Source: Epilithonimonas lactis (GTDB taxonomy: Bacteria > Bacteroidota > Bacteroidia > Flavobacteriales > Weeksellaceae). Taken from it: a stretch of 64,000 nucleotides of DNA. Below are positions 36,488 to 45,560 of this stretch, piece by piece. The position numbers were made by a program, and so were the translations under genes. How positions within the stretch are numbered: the stretch's first letter is position 1; each line of letters starts with the position of its first letter. The stretch lies in the NCBI RefSeq assembly GCF_900110605.1, contig NZ_FOFI01000001.1, positions 186,001 to 250,000 of the forward strand, given 5' to 3'. The notes under the pieces were generated by a model that worked only from the letters and a program-made list of their open reading frames with translations, made no database searches and was not told where the DNA came from.

Positions 36488-37147
36488 TTATTGAGTAACG
36501 AAATGATAAACAGCGATGATGATGAATCCTAGTGGAATAAGTACAGAGTACCAATTTCCAAAAGCTTTGATGAAAGGCGTGTACTTAGGATGTCTTGCTC
36601 CGATGGACTGGAAAGAAGACTGGAAGCCGTGTGCCAAATGCAGACCTAGCAGGACGAAAGAAATAATATAAATTACAACTCTCCAAATGCTACTGAATTT
36701 ACCGTGCAGATCTCCCCAGAAACGATTTTCCTCTACTGGAAGACCTTCGATGTACTTGTAATTCATCTCGTGGTACCAGAAATCGTACATGTGCAAAGCA
36801 AGAAATGCCAAGATCACAGCACCTGTAATGATCATATTTCTAGACATCCAGGTAGAGTTGGCTTCCCCTTTGTTCATCGCATACTTCACAGGTCGTGCTC
36901 TGTTGTTTCTGATTTCAAGGATGAATCCCATTACGAAATGGAAAATTACTGCGACCATCAATACTGGCTGCATCAAAAATTGAATCAAGGGATTGTATCC
37001 CATAAATTGAGAGGCATTGTTGTAAGCCGTTTCTCCGAAAATTGATAATAAATTTACGGAAAGATGCATTACCAAGAAGATCAGCAAAAACATTGCTGAA
37101 AGTGCCATAGCATATTTTCTGCCTATCGAAGACGTAGTCCCTGCCAT
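36488..37147 (-). CDS. sdhC: succinate dehydrogenase cytochrome b subunit
   Basis: The 219-residue protein has five membrane helices with conserved His residues (LVMHLSVNLLS, FHFVMGF, LALHMYDFWYHE, LLGLHLAHGF and YHFVTQ) that bind two b hemes, as in type B succinate:quinone oxidoreductases. I chose the ATG at 37147 (MAGTTSSIGRKYAMALSAMF). The longer frame to 37198 would put 17 codons over the -7 box TAAATTTG. It is the first gene of sdhCAB and anchors the complex, passing electrons to menaquinone. Confidence 0.93.
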   Translation of the reverse strand: MAGTTSSIGRKYAMALSAMFLLIFLVMHLSVNLLSIFGETAYNNASQFMGYNPLIQFLMQPVLMVAVIFHFVMGFILEIRNNRARPVKYAMNKGEANSTWMSRNMIITGAVILAFLALHMYDFWYHEMNYKYIEGLPVEENRFWGDLHGKFSSIWRVVIYIISFVLLGLHLAHGFQSSFQSIGARHPKYTPFIKAFGNWYSVLIPLGFIIIAVYHFVTQ

Positions 37148-37173
37148 AATTCTGTTTGTTATTTGAATTTCCA

Positions 37174-37181
37174 CAAATTTA
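37174..37181 (-). promoter_or_regulatory. -7 promoter box of sdhCAB
   Basis: On the minus strand TAAATTTG fits TAnnTTTG, 26 bases before the sdhC ATG. A TTG occurs upstream at a shorter than usual spacing of 14. Confidence 0.55.
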
Positions 37182-37306
37182 GAAAATAGTTGACCCAACT
37201 AACATTGAGAAATGTCACAAAAATACAGTTTGTAATCTTTCTAAATAACTTTAAAGGAATGTTAACGATATTTCAAATCTGATGGTCAATCTATATTATA
37301 TGAAAA

Positions 37307-37333
37307 GAAAAATCCCGAAATTGATTCGGGATT
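37307..37333 (-). terminator. terminator after rpoN
   Basis: Perfect stem AATCCCGAA / TTCGGGATT with a 5-base loop; on the minus strand a T-rich stretch follows. It is eight bases past the rpoN stop. Confidence 0.85.
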
Positions 37334-37340
37334 CTGTCTA

Positions 37341-38807
37341 TTATAATTCTTTTCTCAATCTTGCGACCGGAATGTTGAGTTGTTCTCTGTATTTTGCAAT
37401 CGTTCTTCTCGCGATGTTGTAGCCTTTTTCTTTAAGAATCCCTACCAAAGCATCGTCTGTGCAAGGTTTTCTTTTGTTTTCTTTATCGATGGCTTCCTGC
37501 AAATGTTGTTTGATTTCTTTTGTAGAAACTTCCTCGCCGTCATCATTGGTCAATGAATCGGAGAATAGGTTTTTCAAATAAACAATTCCGTTTGGTGTAT
37601 CTGCGTATTTGCTTTTTACAACTCTCGAGATTGTAGAAATGTCAAATCCTGTGATATCGGCAACATCTTTCAGAATCATTGGTCTGATATTTTTCTCGTC
37701 GCCAGAGATGAAATAATCTTTTTGAAGCTTTACAATTGCTGTAATCGTTTGCAAAAGTGTATTCTGTCTTTGGTTGATGGCATCGATATACCATTTTGCA
37801 GCATCCAGTTTTTGCTTAATGAAAAGCGCTGCTTGTTTGTGCTCTGCAGATTTTTTATCGTGAGAATATGTTGTCAAAATCTCCTTGTACTCGTCAGAAA
37901 CTCTTAACGAAGGTGCATTTTTATTATTTAATGTTGGAATAACCTGATTGTCCTTTACTTGGAGCACAAAATCCGGGATGATTTCTTGGTTAATGGTAAT
38001 CGTTTGAGTGTCAAAGTTTCCACCAACTTTAGGCGACAATTTTGCAATCTCTTCCAAGGCGTCTTTCAAATCCTCTTCCTCGATGTCGTATTTCTGGATG
38101 ATTTTGTTGTAATGCTTATTGGCAAGTGCATCAAATTGATTTCTCAAAATATTTCCTGCCAGAATTACAGTTTTATTGGAGCTTACCTTTTTCTCGATTT
38201 GAAGCAAAAGACATTCTCTCAAATCTCTTGCGCCAACACCTGGCGGGTCCAATTTCTGAACGTAATTTTCAAGAATATAGGTCACTCTCTCAATGGTTGT
38301 ATAAATACCTTGTGAAAATGCCAAATCATCAACGATAGATTTAATATCTCTTCTCAGATAACCGTCTGTATCCAAGTTTCCAATCACATATTCACAAATT
38401 TTCAAATCTTCTTCCTCAACCGTTGACAATCTGATTTGCTCCAATAGATAATCGTAAAGCGTTTGCCCTTCCGTCAAAAGTGACTGATTGTCAAATTCCT
38501 CATCGTCCGCAGAATAGTTGCTGCTGGCAGTTTTATAATTTGGCTCGTCATCATAAAGATAGTCATTGACATCGAAATCCGTTTCTATGCTTTCTGTGCC
38601 TTCGTTTTCGTAGGCTTCTTCAGCAGCGGTGTAGTCGTCTTCTTTACTTTCCTCTTCATTTACTTTTTCCAAAGCAGGATTTTCCTCAAGCTCTCTTTCA
38701 AGTTCTTCTTCAAATTCCAAAGTATGAAGTTGTATCAGCTTCATCAGTTGAATCTGTTGTGGAGCAAGTTTTTGTCCGAGTCTAAGTTGTAGATTTTGCT
38801 TTAGCAT
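37341..38807 (-). CDS. rpoN: RNA polymerase sigma-54 factor RpoN
   Basis: The 488-residue protein has the three sigma-54 regions. The Gln/Leu-rich activator domain is at the start (MLKQNLQLRLGQKLAPQQIQ), followed by an acidic region II to about residue 110. The core-binding domain contains LDPPGVGARDLRECLLLQI, and the C-terminal HTH leads into the RpoN box ARRTIAKYREQ. Sigma-54 directs transcription at -24/-12 promoters with AAA+ activators. I chose the ATG at 38807 since it gives the standard N-terminus; an ATG at 38825 adds six residues. No enhancer-binding activator gene is in the window. Confidence 0.95.
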   Translation of the reverse strand: MLKQNLQLRLGQKLAPQQIQLMKLIQLHTLEFEEELERELEENPALEKVNEEESKEDDYTAAEEAYENEGTESIETDFDVNDYLYDDEPNYKTASSNYSADDEEFDNQSLLTEGQTLYDYLLEQIRLSTVEEEDLKICEYVIGNLDTDGYLRRDIKSIVDDLAFSQGIYTTIERVTYILENYVQKLDPPGVGARDLRECLLLQIEKKVSSNKTVILAGNILRNQFDALANKHYNKIIQKYDIEEEDLKDALEEIAKLSPKVGGNFDTQTITINQEIIPDFVLQVKDNQVIPTLNNKNAPSLRVSDEYKEILTTYSHDKKSAEHKQAALFIKQKLDAAKWYIDAINQRQNTLLQTITAIVKLQKDYFISGDEKNIRPMILKDVADITGFDISTISRVVKSKYADTPNGIVYLKNLFSDSLTNDDGEEVSTKEIKQHLQEAIDKENKRKPCTDDALVGILKEKGYNIARRTIAKYREQLNIPVARLRKEL

Positions 38808-38911
38808 ATTGGTAACGTTTATCAATTATGATTAACTTTTACGAAGTTAAAAAATAATTTTCAAAAAACAGTAGCTTTAGCACGATTTTTGATGAGTTAA
38901 TGAAAGTTAAC

Positions 38912-38943
38912 AAAAAACCTTCAGATTTTTCTGAAGGTTTTTT
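38912..38943 (-). terminator. terminator after the M13 peptidase gene
   Basis: Perfect stem AAAAAACCTTCAG / CTGAAGGTTTTTT with loop ATTTTT. It ends the gene at 38953-41034. Confidence 0.85.
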
Positions 38944-38952
38944 GCGTTTATT

Positions 38953-41034
38953 CTACCAAATTTTTATTCTTTTCTCAGGAGCAACATACAATTTGTCTCC
39001 AGGTTTGATATTGAAGGCTTTTTGGAAAGAATCCATATTGACCAATGGTCCAAAACTTCTGTAGTAGCCAGGCGAGTGTGGGTCTGTCTTCACCTGATTG
39101 GTCATATATTTGTCGGTAGATTTAGTTCTCCAAACGGTTGCCCAACTCATAAAGAATCTTTGGTCCTGTGTCAAACCACTGATTTCTCCTGGATTTCCGT
39201 GGTCTTTCAAATACATTTGTAATGCGGTGTAAGCGACATTAATGCCGCCCAAATCTCCAATATTTTCGCCACTCGTGAATTTCCCATTCACAAAACTTCC
39301 TGTCACAGGTTCATATTTATCATATTGCGCAGCCAATTGTCCCACTTTTTCGTCAAAGTTTTTTCTGTCACTTTCTGTCCACCAATTGTTTAAGTTTCCA
39401 TCGCCATCAAATCTTGACCCGCTGTCATCAAATCCGTGCGAGATCTCGTGACCGATAACGCCACCAATTCCGCCAAAGTTAACCGCAGGGTCTGCATTGA
39501 AGTGGAAAAATGGAGGTTGCAAAATCGCAGCTGGGAAAACAATCTCATTATTAGAAGAGCTGTAGTAGGCATTTACAGTTTGTGGCGACATTCCCCATTC
39601 TGTTTTATCTACGGGTTTTCCGATTTTGTCAAGGTTTTTAGCATAGCTCCATTCAGAGATTTTCTGAAGATTATTGTAATAAGTTCCATTGTTGGAAGCC
39701 AGTTGCAAATTCAGTTTAGAATAATCTTTCCATTTGTCTGGGTAAGCAATCTTCACTTTGAATTTTGATAACTTTTCCAAAGCTTTTTCTCTCGTCACAG
39801 GAGACATCCATTCTATATTTTCTATGTGCAGTTTGAAGGATTTTTTAATATAATCAACATAGGTTTCCATTTTTTGTTTCGCTTCTGCCGGGAAATATTT
39901 CTCAACATAAAGCTTTCCAAATGCTTCTCCCAAAACGCCGTTGATGACGCCCAGTCCACGCTTTTCCATAGAACGTTGCTCCTGCTGACCTTGCAGATAT
40001 TTGGAATAGAAATCAAAACGGATATTGTCCAGATTCTGACTGAGATTCCCCGCATTGTTGTTCAACAGGTCATATTTCATATATTCTTTGATGAGACCGA
40101 TATTTTTATCCGTCATCCAAGAATCCATATTTTGATAATATTTTAATTCCCCGATGATGACTTTGTCGGTATTGACACCAACTGTTTTCAGATAATCGGG
40201 TAGGTTGACATTCTTCACCAAAGGTTTTAGTTCTTCAACAGTTTTGGGATTGTAACGTAAATTCGCATCACGGCCTTGTTCCAGAGTTAGAAGGTCTTGC
40301 GCCAGTTTCTTTTCGAAATCCACAATTTGCTGAGCTGTGACATCTGGGTTTTTGCTTCCAAGAACTGTTTCAAGTTTGGTAACATAATTTTTATATTCTG
40401 CCAATGTTTTGGTGTTGGCCTCATTTACTTTTTGATAATAATCTTTGCCCAAACCTAAACTAGGTCCGCCAAGATAAACAGCGTTCATCACAGAATTTTT
40501 CATATCCGCACCAACTCGCCAGCCGTAAAAAGGATTATCTCCTGAAGGTGTTGCATCTATCAAATATTTCTGTAAATCTTTTACATTTTTAATTGCATCG
40601 ATTTTTGTCAACTGAGATTTGATAGGATTGATTCCTTCTGCATTTCTCTTGTTCCAATCGATGAAAGTTCCATAAAGCGCCTGGATTTTTTCACCTTCGG
40701 AGTTAGATGCGAATTTCTCAGAAAGTACCTTGTTCAAAATATCCAATGATGCCACATCCACATCTTCCCTCAAAGCGTTGAACGAACCCCAACTTGGTTT
40801 GTCCGATGGAATCACGGCGGTTTTCATCCAACCTCCATTGACGTAATTGTAGAAATCATCCTGAGGTCTTACGGATTTGTCCATATAAGAAAGATTAAGT
40901 CCTTCTTCTTTTATTTCCTTTGGTGCTTCTAATTCTTTTTTCGGTTCTTCCACTGAGGTTTTCTGTGAGGTAGAGCAAGATTCCAGATAAAATGTTGCTG
41001 CAACAGTCAGGATGTAAACACTGATTTTTTTCAT
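38953..41034 (-). CDS. M13-family (neprilysin-like) zinc metallopeptidase, lipoprotein
   Basis: The 693-residue protein has a lipoprotein signal (MKKISVYILTVAATFYLESC, Cys 20) and a Lys/Glu/Pro-rich linker. The M13 N-terminal domain follows (SVRPQDDFYNYVNGGWMKT). The zinc site is GHEISHGFDDSG (HExxH with catalytic Glu), and the third ligand is in GENIGDLGGINVAY. The C-terminus matches family end sequences, with FNIKPGDKLYVAPEKRIKIW. M13 enzymes cut small peptides outside the cytoplasm. It stands alone with its own terminator. Family assignment is firm; substrates are unknown. Confidence 0.94.
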   Translation of the reverse strand: MKKISVYILTVAATFYLESCSTSQKTSVEEPKKELEAPKEIKEEGLNLSYMDKSVRPQDDFYNYVNGGWMKTAVIPSDKPSWGSFNALREDVDVASLDILNKVLSEKFASNSEGEKIQALYGTFIDWNKRNAEGINPIKSQLTKIDAIKNVKDLQKYLIDATPSGDNPFYGWRVGADMKNSVMNAVYLGGPSLGLGKDYYQKVNEANTKTLAEYKNYVTKLETVLGSKNPDVTAQQIVDFEKKLAQDLLTLEQGRDANLRYNPKTVEELKPLVKNVNLPDYLKTVGVNTDKVIIGELKYYQNMDSWMTDKNIGLIKEYMKYDLLNNNAGNLSQNLDNIRFDFYSKYLQGQQEQRSMEKRGLGVINGVLGEAFGKLYVEKYFPAEAKQKMETYVDYIKKSFKLHIENIEWMSPVTREKALEKLSKFKVKIAYPDKWKDYSKLNLQLASNNGTYYNNLQKISEWSYAKNLDKIGKPVDKTEWGMSPQTVNAYYSSSNNEIVFPAAILQPPFFHFNADPAVNFGGIGGVIGHEISHGFDDSGSRFDGDGNLNNWWTESDRKNFDEKVGQLAAQYDKYEPVTGSFVNGKFTSGENIGDLGGINVAYTALQMYLKDHGNPGEISGLTQDQRFFMSWATVWRTKSTDKYMTNQVKTDPHSPGYYRSFGPLVNMDSFQKAFNIKPGDKLYVAPEKRIKIW

Positions 41035-41095
41035 TGAGATTTATTTTAAGACTTTCAAAAGTAGGGAATTTTAATTTTTCATTAATGTTCTAAAA

Positions 41096-41124
41096 TTAAA
41101 AATCCCACTCGATTGAATGGGATT
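41096..41124 (-). terminator. terminator after the ParE-type toxin gene
   Basis: Stem AATCCCA / TGGGATT plus an inner TC..GA pair; on the minus strand T-rich sequence follows. Confidence 0.7.
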
Positions 41125-41139
41125 TAAGAAATGCTGTAT

Positions 41140-41433
41140 TTATAGTTCCAGATTATCCGGGTTTCTTCTGTTGTCCCAAAAAGCTAAAATTTCTATTTTA
41201 TCATTTTGAAATCTGAAGAATAATGAATAATATTTAAGGATTTTAATTTTATATATTTCATCAAAGGCAGTCTTTATTCCAATTTTAGGATTTTCAGATA
41301 GCTCTAATTGTTTTTTCTTGACTTCAAGTCTCAATTTTTTAGAATAAGTTTCAGATGAATTATGAGTATTCCAATATTCTAAAGTTTCCGCTAAAGATAG
41401 CAAAGCCTTTTTTGTCCATTTTATTTGAAACAT
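41140..41433 (-). CDS. RelE/ParE-family toxin
   Basis: The 97-residue protein has the RelE/ParE pattern: N-terminal FQIKWTKKALLSLAETLEYW, central ELSENPKIG, and C-terminal KYYSLFFRFQNDKIEILAFWDNRRNP. It overlaps the preceding antitoxin gene by 13 bases. ParE toxins poison gyrase and RelE toxins cut ribosome-bound mRNA; which applies here cannot be told. It forms a two-gene operon with the 71-residue antitoxin upstream and has a terminator downstream. Confidence 0.85.
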   Translation of the reverse strand: MFQIKWTKKALLSLAETLEYWNTHNSSETYSKKLRLEVKKKQLELSENPKIGIKTAFDEIYKIKILKYYSLFFRFQNDKIEILAFWDNRRNPDNLEL

Positions 41434-41636
41434 TTATCAAGGATTTTTTCAGCCTCACCTTCAGTGAAAAATTCTCCTCGATTGGCTTGGTCAATGCCTT
41501 CTTGCAATTGTTTTCTCTGCCAATCTGTTAAATTCTCCTTTTTAGAAACCTCAAATTTTATATTCAATTCCTTCAAAAGTGCTTCAATTAATTTTAATTG
41601 ATTTTCAGATTCGTTATGTAAAGTAATTGTGCTCAT
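41421..41636 (-). CDS. antitoxin partner of the RelE/ParE toxin
   Basis: The 71-residue protein begins MSTITLHNESENQLKLIEAL and ends in a helical region LQEGIDQANRGEFFTEGEAE. The latter resembles the toxin-binding tail of small RHH-type or Phd-like antitoxins; the DNA-binding part is not obvious. Order (antitoxin first), the 13-base overlap and the adjacent toxin make the role clear. It most likely also represses its own operon. Confidence 0.8.
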   Translation of the reverse strand: MSTITLHNESENQLKLIEALLKELNIKFEVSKKENLTDWQRKQLQEGIDQANRGEFFTEGEAEKILDKCFK

Positions 41637-41661
41637 TTTTAAAATTTAAGTAAAGTTAATA

Positions 41662-41693
41662 AAAAATTCCTTCAATTAAAACTGAAGGAATTT
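41662..41693 (-). terminator. terminator after asnS
   Basis: Perfect stem AAATTCCTTCA / TGAAGGAATTT with an 8-base loop; on the minus strand a T-run follows. It separates asnS from the toxin-antitoxin pair. Confidence 0.85.
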
Positions 41694-41716
41694 GCTTTTT
41701 AATATTTGATTAATGC

Positions 41717-43165
41717 TTAAAACTCTGCATTTTTAGGCGTTCTCGGGAAAGGAATCACGTCTCTGATGTTTGTCATTCCAGTTACGAAAAGTACCAATCT
41801 TTCAAGACCTAATCCAAATCCAGCGTGTGGCACAGAACCGAATTTTCTAGTATCAAGATACCACCAAAGTTCGTGCTCATCAACACCGAAGTCTTTCATT
41901 TTTTCAAGAAGAACGTCGTGTCTCGCTTCTCTCTCAGAACCACCGATGATTTCGCCGATTCCCGGGAAAAGAACGTCCATCGCAGCAACAGTTTTTCCAT
42001 CATCATTCAGTTTCATATAGAACGCTTTGATTTCTTTCGGATAATCGAAAAGGACAACTGGTGTTTCGAAATGTTTCTCCACCAAATATCTTTCGTGCTC
42101 AGACTGCAAATCGGTTCCCCATTTCTCAATCGGATATTGGAATTTGCCTTTTTTATTTTCTTTTGAGTTTAATAAAATCTCAATTGCTTCCGTATAAGAA
42201 ACTCTCTTGAAACGCTTCGCCACCACGTTTTGAAGTTTTTCAATCAAGCCTTCTTTTGCTCTGTCTTTCTCTGGTTTCGATTTCTGCTCTTCTTCGAAAC
42301 GTTTGTCAAGGAACTCCAAATCATCTTTGCAGTTGTCCAAAACATATTGAATCACATATTTCAAGAAATCTTCAGCAAGGTCAATGTTATTTTCAAGATT
42401 GTTGAACGCAACTTCCGGCTCAATCATCCAGAACTCAGCAAGGTGACGCGTTGTATTCGAGTTTTCTGCACGGAAAGTCGGTCCGAAAGTATAAATTCTT
42501 CCTAATCCCATCGCTGCAGTTTCGCCTTCCAATTGTCCAGAAACGGTCAAGTTGGTTTTCTTTCCGAAAAAGTCCTGAGAAAAATCAATTTCGCCTTCTT
42601 CGGTTTTCGGCATATTATTAAGGTCAAAATTCGTAACGCCGAACATTTCGCCAGCACCTTCTGCATCAGCTCCGGTGATGATTGGCGTGTTGATGTAGAA
42701 AAATTGATTTTGATTAAAGAACGAGTGAATCGCAAAACTCACCGAGTGACGGATTCTGAAAACTGCTCCAAAAACATTGGTTCTGAATCTCAAATGCGCC
42801 TGCTCACGCAATTTCTCCAAACTGTGTTTCTTTGGCTGAAGAATCGTGGACTGCAATTCCTCAAAGAAATTGTCGCCCAGAATCGTGATTTTTTTCGCAA
42901 TGATTTCCACGGTTTGTCCAGCGCCTTGGCTTTCCACCACTTCACCTACAATTTTCAAAGACGAAGCCGTGTTGATTTTCTTGATGGTTTCCTCATCAAA
43001 ACTTTCAAAATCAACCACGATTTGCAAATTATTAATCGTAGAACCATCATTCAGCGCGATAAAACGATTGGAACGGAAAGCCCGAACCCAACCCTGAACG
43101 GTAATGTCGTGATGTAATACTTTTTTGTAATCTGCTAATAGGTCTTTAATTGTCTGTCGTTTCAT
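41717..43165 (-). CDS. asnS: asparagine--tRNA ligase
   Basis: The 482-residue protein has an N-terminal OB anticodon-binding domain ([20 protein letters not shown]) and a class II catalytic core. Motif 2 is [20 protein letters not shown], and motif 3 is [15 protein letters not shown]. The ending [16 protein letters not shown] is the standard asparaginyl-tRNA synthetase C-terminus. It charges tRNA(Asn) with asparagine in the cytoplasm. It is a single gene, with a -7-like box TAAATTTG at 43192-43185 upstream. Confidence 0.96.
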   Translation of the reverse strand: MKRQTIKDLLADYKKVLHHDITVQGWVRAFRSNRFIALNDGSTINNLQIVVDFESFDEETIKKINTASSLKIVGEVVESQGAGQTVEIIAKKITILGDNFFEELQSTILQPKKHSLEKLREQAHLRFRTNVFGAVFRIRHSVSFAIHSFFNQNQFFYINTPIITGADAEGAGEMFGVTNFDLNNMPKTEEGEIDFSQDFFGKKTNLTVSGQLEGETAAMGLGRIYTFGPTFRAENSNTTRHLAEFWMIEPEVAFNNLENNIDLAEDFLKYVIQYVLDNCKDDLEFLDKRFEEEQKSKPEKDRAKEGLIEKLQNVVAKRFKRVSYTEAIEILLNSKENKKGKFQYPIEKWGTDLQSEHERYLVEKHFETPVVLFDYPKEIKAFYMKLNDDGKTVAAMDVLFPGIGEIIGGSEREARHDVLLEKMKDFGVDEHELWWYLDTRKFGSVPHAGFGLGLERLVLFVTGMTNIRDVIPFPRTPKNAEF

Positions 43166-43184
43166 TGTACAAAATTAATGTGCG

Positions 43185-43192
43185 CAAATTTA
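43185..43192 (-). promoter_or_regulatory. -7 promoter box of asnS
   Basis: TAAATTTG on the minus strand, 19 bases before the ATG. A second match (TAATTTTG at 43177-43170) is too close to the start to be the main promoter. Confidence 0.45.
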
Positions 43193-43257
43193 CGAAAAAA
43201 CGTTGTAATTTATTGTGAGATTATCAACAGAACTATTCCATTTTAATTTGAATCGAT

Positions 43258-43335
43258 TTTTCTCGCAGATTTCACCAATTACGCAGGTTTTTTTCGAGGC
43301 TTTTATCTGCTCAATCTGCCAAATCAGCGAGAGTA
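43258..43335. repeat. imperfect inverted repeat, CTCGCAGATTT family
   Basis: The left arm begins TCTCGCAGATTT and the right arm ends AAATCAGCGAGAG, with repeated CAG/CTG-containing blocks between. It is noncoding and sits between asnS and the CDP-alcohol transferase gene. A half copy lies at 33318-33357. Confidence 0.6.
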
Positions 43336-43341
43336 AATATC

Positions 43342-43941
43342 TTAATTCAACAAAACAGATTTTTTCAACAATTTACCGTTTCGGATTTTCCAGGCGTGGT
43401 AGGAACTTGGAACATCAAACTGCCATTTCGGTAAGATTAAAATAATCAAAATGACATCCAGATGTGAGATGAAACCCAAGACCACACAAAGATAAAATGC
43501 CCAGCCAGCCTCAGAAAATCCAATGAGAGAAGTGAAAGCAATAAGCAAACTCAATCCCCAAAGTTTGGCCAGCCAAGCGTGCGTGCAGGTTTCTTTCCCG
43601 AATTTCCAAAGGCTGACGATGTAGCACAAGGCTTCCATTACGAAAATCAAAGCGATGCTTTTCCAGTGTTCTTGGATGATTTCGGGATTCAGAAAATAAG
43701 TGGCGAAACCAATCGATAACCAAAAAACCAAATCAGTTTGGCTGTCCAATCGTCTCAGTTTTTCTGATGAAACGCCAACTTTCCTGGCGATGATTCCATC
43801 AAAAATATCGGTGAACAATCCGAAGTACATTAATATTAAAATCAAATTCCGGGAATTTTCAATTTCAAAGTAAGCCAGCAGGAAGATAATTGGCGCAAGT
43901 AGAAATCTTGTCGCGATGAGAATGTATGGTAACTTTTTCAT
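43342..43941 (-). CDS. CDP-alcohol phosphatidyltransferase family membrane protein
   Basis: The 199-residue protein has about six membrane helices and the family motif beginning DIFDGIIAR near residue 46-54 and ending LDSQTD. The usual consensus is DxxDGxxAR-x8-G-xxxDxxxD. Here all four Asp are present but the Gly position is Leu (EKLRRLDSQTD). The catalytic aspartates and metal site look intact. Such enzymes transfer a phosphoalcohol from a CDP-alcohol to make phospholipids or phospho-oligosaccharides. The acceptor is unknown. It lies 17 bases downstream of a lipoprotein gene on the same strand. Confidence 0.85.
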   Translation of the reverse strand: MKKLPYILIATRFLLAPIIFLLAYFEIENSRNLILILMYFGLFTDIFDGIIARKVGVSSEKLRRLDSQTDLVFWLSIGFATYFLNPEIIQEHWKSIALIFVMEALCYIVSLWKFGKETCTHAWLAKLWGLSLLIAFTSLIGFSEAGWAFYLCVVLGFISHLDVILIILILPKWQFDVPSSYHAWKIRNGKLLKKSVLLN

Positions 43942-43958
43942 AATTAATGTTTTAAAAA

Positions 43959-44525
43959 TTATGGGATACGTTTGAATTTTTCTGCGTAATTAATCGTTCG
44001 TCCGGCCCACATTAGAAAAAGGAAAGAACCGTTGTTATCGTTGTAGCTGTGAATCACAAGATTATTGTCTGCCGTCAAACCGATTCTGGATTGGGAAACT
44101 TCGCATCCGCCAAGGAAGTAGGGGATTCCGGTGCATTTTGTCGTTCTGTTTTTCAAGGTCAAGATGCCGTTTTTCAAAGTGGCGTTCTGCTTGTAAGAAT
44201 GTTTCACCGAATCATTTTTGAATAATGTCAATTCCAGTTCGTAAAGCTTGGGTTCCAATTTTTTAGATTTGATTTCCAACAAGTCGCAATCTTCCAAACC
44301 TTGATTTTTCAAATCCAACATTCTGGCAATTCCTATGGATTCGCTTGGTTTTGAGATTAATGAACTTGAGTTGTCATAACCTTTGAATTCATACTTTCCT
44401 TCGATTGACTTCCCGTTGTTTTCAGAAATCCTTGTTAAATCGTATTTGATTAATTTTCTGTCAAAACTGACGCAAGAAGTGAGCGTTGTCAGAAGAATGG
44501 CGAGTCCTAATATTTTCGTTTTCAT
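43959..44525 (-). CDS. lipoprotein of unknown function
   Basis: The 188-residue protein has a lipoprotein signal (MKTKILGLAILLTTLTSC, Cys 18). A beta-rich mature part follows, with phrases like NGKSIEGKYEFKGYDNSS and LKNGILTLKNRTTKCTGIP; YFLGGCEVSQSRIGLT contains a Gly-Gly-Cys. I chose the ATG at 44525, since the frame from 44579 adds 18 residues before the signal. It resembles other Bacteroidota lipoproteins of unknown role. It is 17 bases upstream of the CDP-alcohol transferase and may share its transcript. Confidence 0.7.
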   Translation of the reverse strand: MKTKILGLAILLTTLTSCVSFDRKLIKYDLTRISENNGKSIEGKYEFKGYDNSSSLISKPSESIGIARMLDLKNQGLEDCDLLEIKSKKLEPKLYELELTLFKNDSVKHSYKQNATLKNGILTLKNRTTKCTGIPYFLGGCEVSQSRIGLTADNNLVIHSYNDNNGSFLFLMWAGRTINYAEKFKRIP

Positions 44526-44627
44526 AATTTTATCTTTTAATGATGATGTAAAATTATATTCGAAACTCAACTTTCTCAATGCGGAAAAGAATTAATATTT
44601 TTTCTAAATTTGTGAAAATCGCAAAAG

Positions 44628-45557
44628 ATGTATCAGGAACTTTTATTGAAACAAATCAGAAGCAAGATTGGAGACAAATCTCTGAACGATGAGATTGCCA
44701 ATGTTCTCAACATCAGCTACGATGCATCACACCGAAGAACCTCGATGAAATCTAAATTTTCTCTGGAAGAAAGTCTGGTTTTGGCAAAATATTATAACAT
44801 TTCGCTGGACAGTTTTATGGAAAGCGACAACCAAATCATTGCGAAGAAAACCAAGCCCATCAGAACGGTTACGGATTTGCTCAATTATTTTGATGACGCG
44901 TTGCATCTTCTGAATGATTTCAAAATCAACAAAGAAACCGAGGTTTACTATTCCGCGAAGGATATTCCGTTTTTTTATACGATTTCGGATTCGGTTTTGT
45001 CGAGGTTTAAATTGTTTGTCTGGATGAATCTCCTTAATGAAAAAGACTTTATGCAACCTTTCGACGATTTCAAATTGGAACGATATTCCGACAAAAGTGA
45101 AGATTTGAAAAGCCTTTATGAGAATTTGAATGTCACAGAAATCTGGAACAACACCACAATTTCAAGCATTCTGAATCAGGTTTTATTTTATTCAGAAATC
45201 GAAATTCTATCTGAGGAAACTGCGAAATTAATTCTCGAAGAACTGAAGGTTTTAATAAAAAGTATTGAGAAAAAAGCAGAAAATGAAAATAAGAATTTCC
45301 ATATTTATGCCCACGATATTCTGATTCTGAACAACAGTATTTTATTCAAAAACGAAGAAAAATCGTCGCTTTTCGTGCCATACAATATGTTTGGCTATAT
45401 GATGACGGATGACCAAAGTACGTGTGATGATGCGCTCAATTTCTTTCAACATCAAATCAAAAACTCGACATCGCTGAGTTTCTCCGGACAACGCGACCGC
45501 AAAAAATTTTTCAATAGTATGTTGGAAAGAATAGAAAGTCTGAAGAATTCGATTTAG
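44628..45557 (+). CDS. cytoplasmic protein with HTH-like N-terminus, unknown function
   Basis: The 309-residue protein has no signal or membrane segment. Its N-terminus (KIGDKSLNDEIANVLNISYD, then HRRTSMKSKFSLEESLVLAK) reads like a phage-repressor-type helix-turn-helix: a turn between two helices followed by a third. The remaining 240 residues are helical with scattered aromatic residues and no family I recognise. It lies divergent from the lipoprotein gene and converges on rimM with three bases between stops. A transcription regulator is the likeliest role, but this is inference. Confidence 0.6.
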   Translation: MYQELLLKQIRSKIGDKSLNDEIANVLNISYDASHRRTSMKSKFSLEESLVLAKYYNISLDSFMESDNQIIAKKTKPIRTVTDLLNYFDDALHLLNDFKINKETEVYYSAKDIPFFYTISDSVLSRFKLFVWMNLLNEKDFMQPFDDFKLERYSDKSEDLKSLYENLNVTEIWNNTTISSILNQVLFYSEIEILSEETAKLILEELKVLIKSIEKKAENENKNFHIYAHDILILNNSILFKNEEKSSLFVPYNMFGYMMTDDQSTCDDALNFFQHQIKNSTSLSFSGQRDRKKFFNSMLERIESLKNSI

Positions 45558-45560
45558 GAA

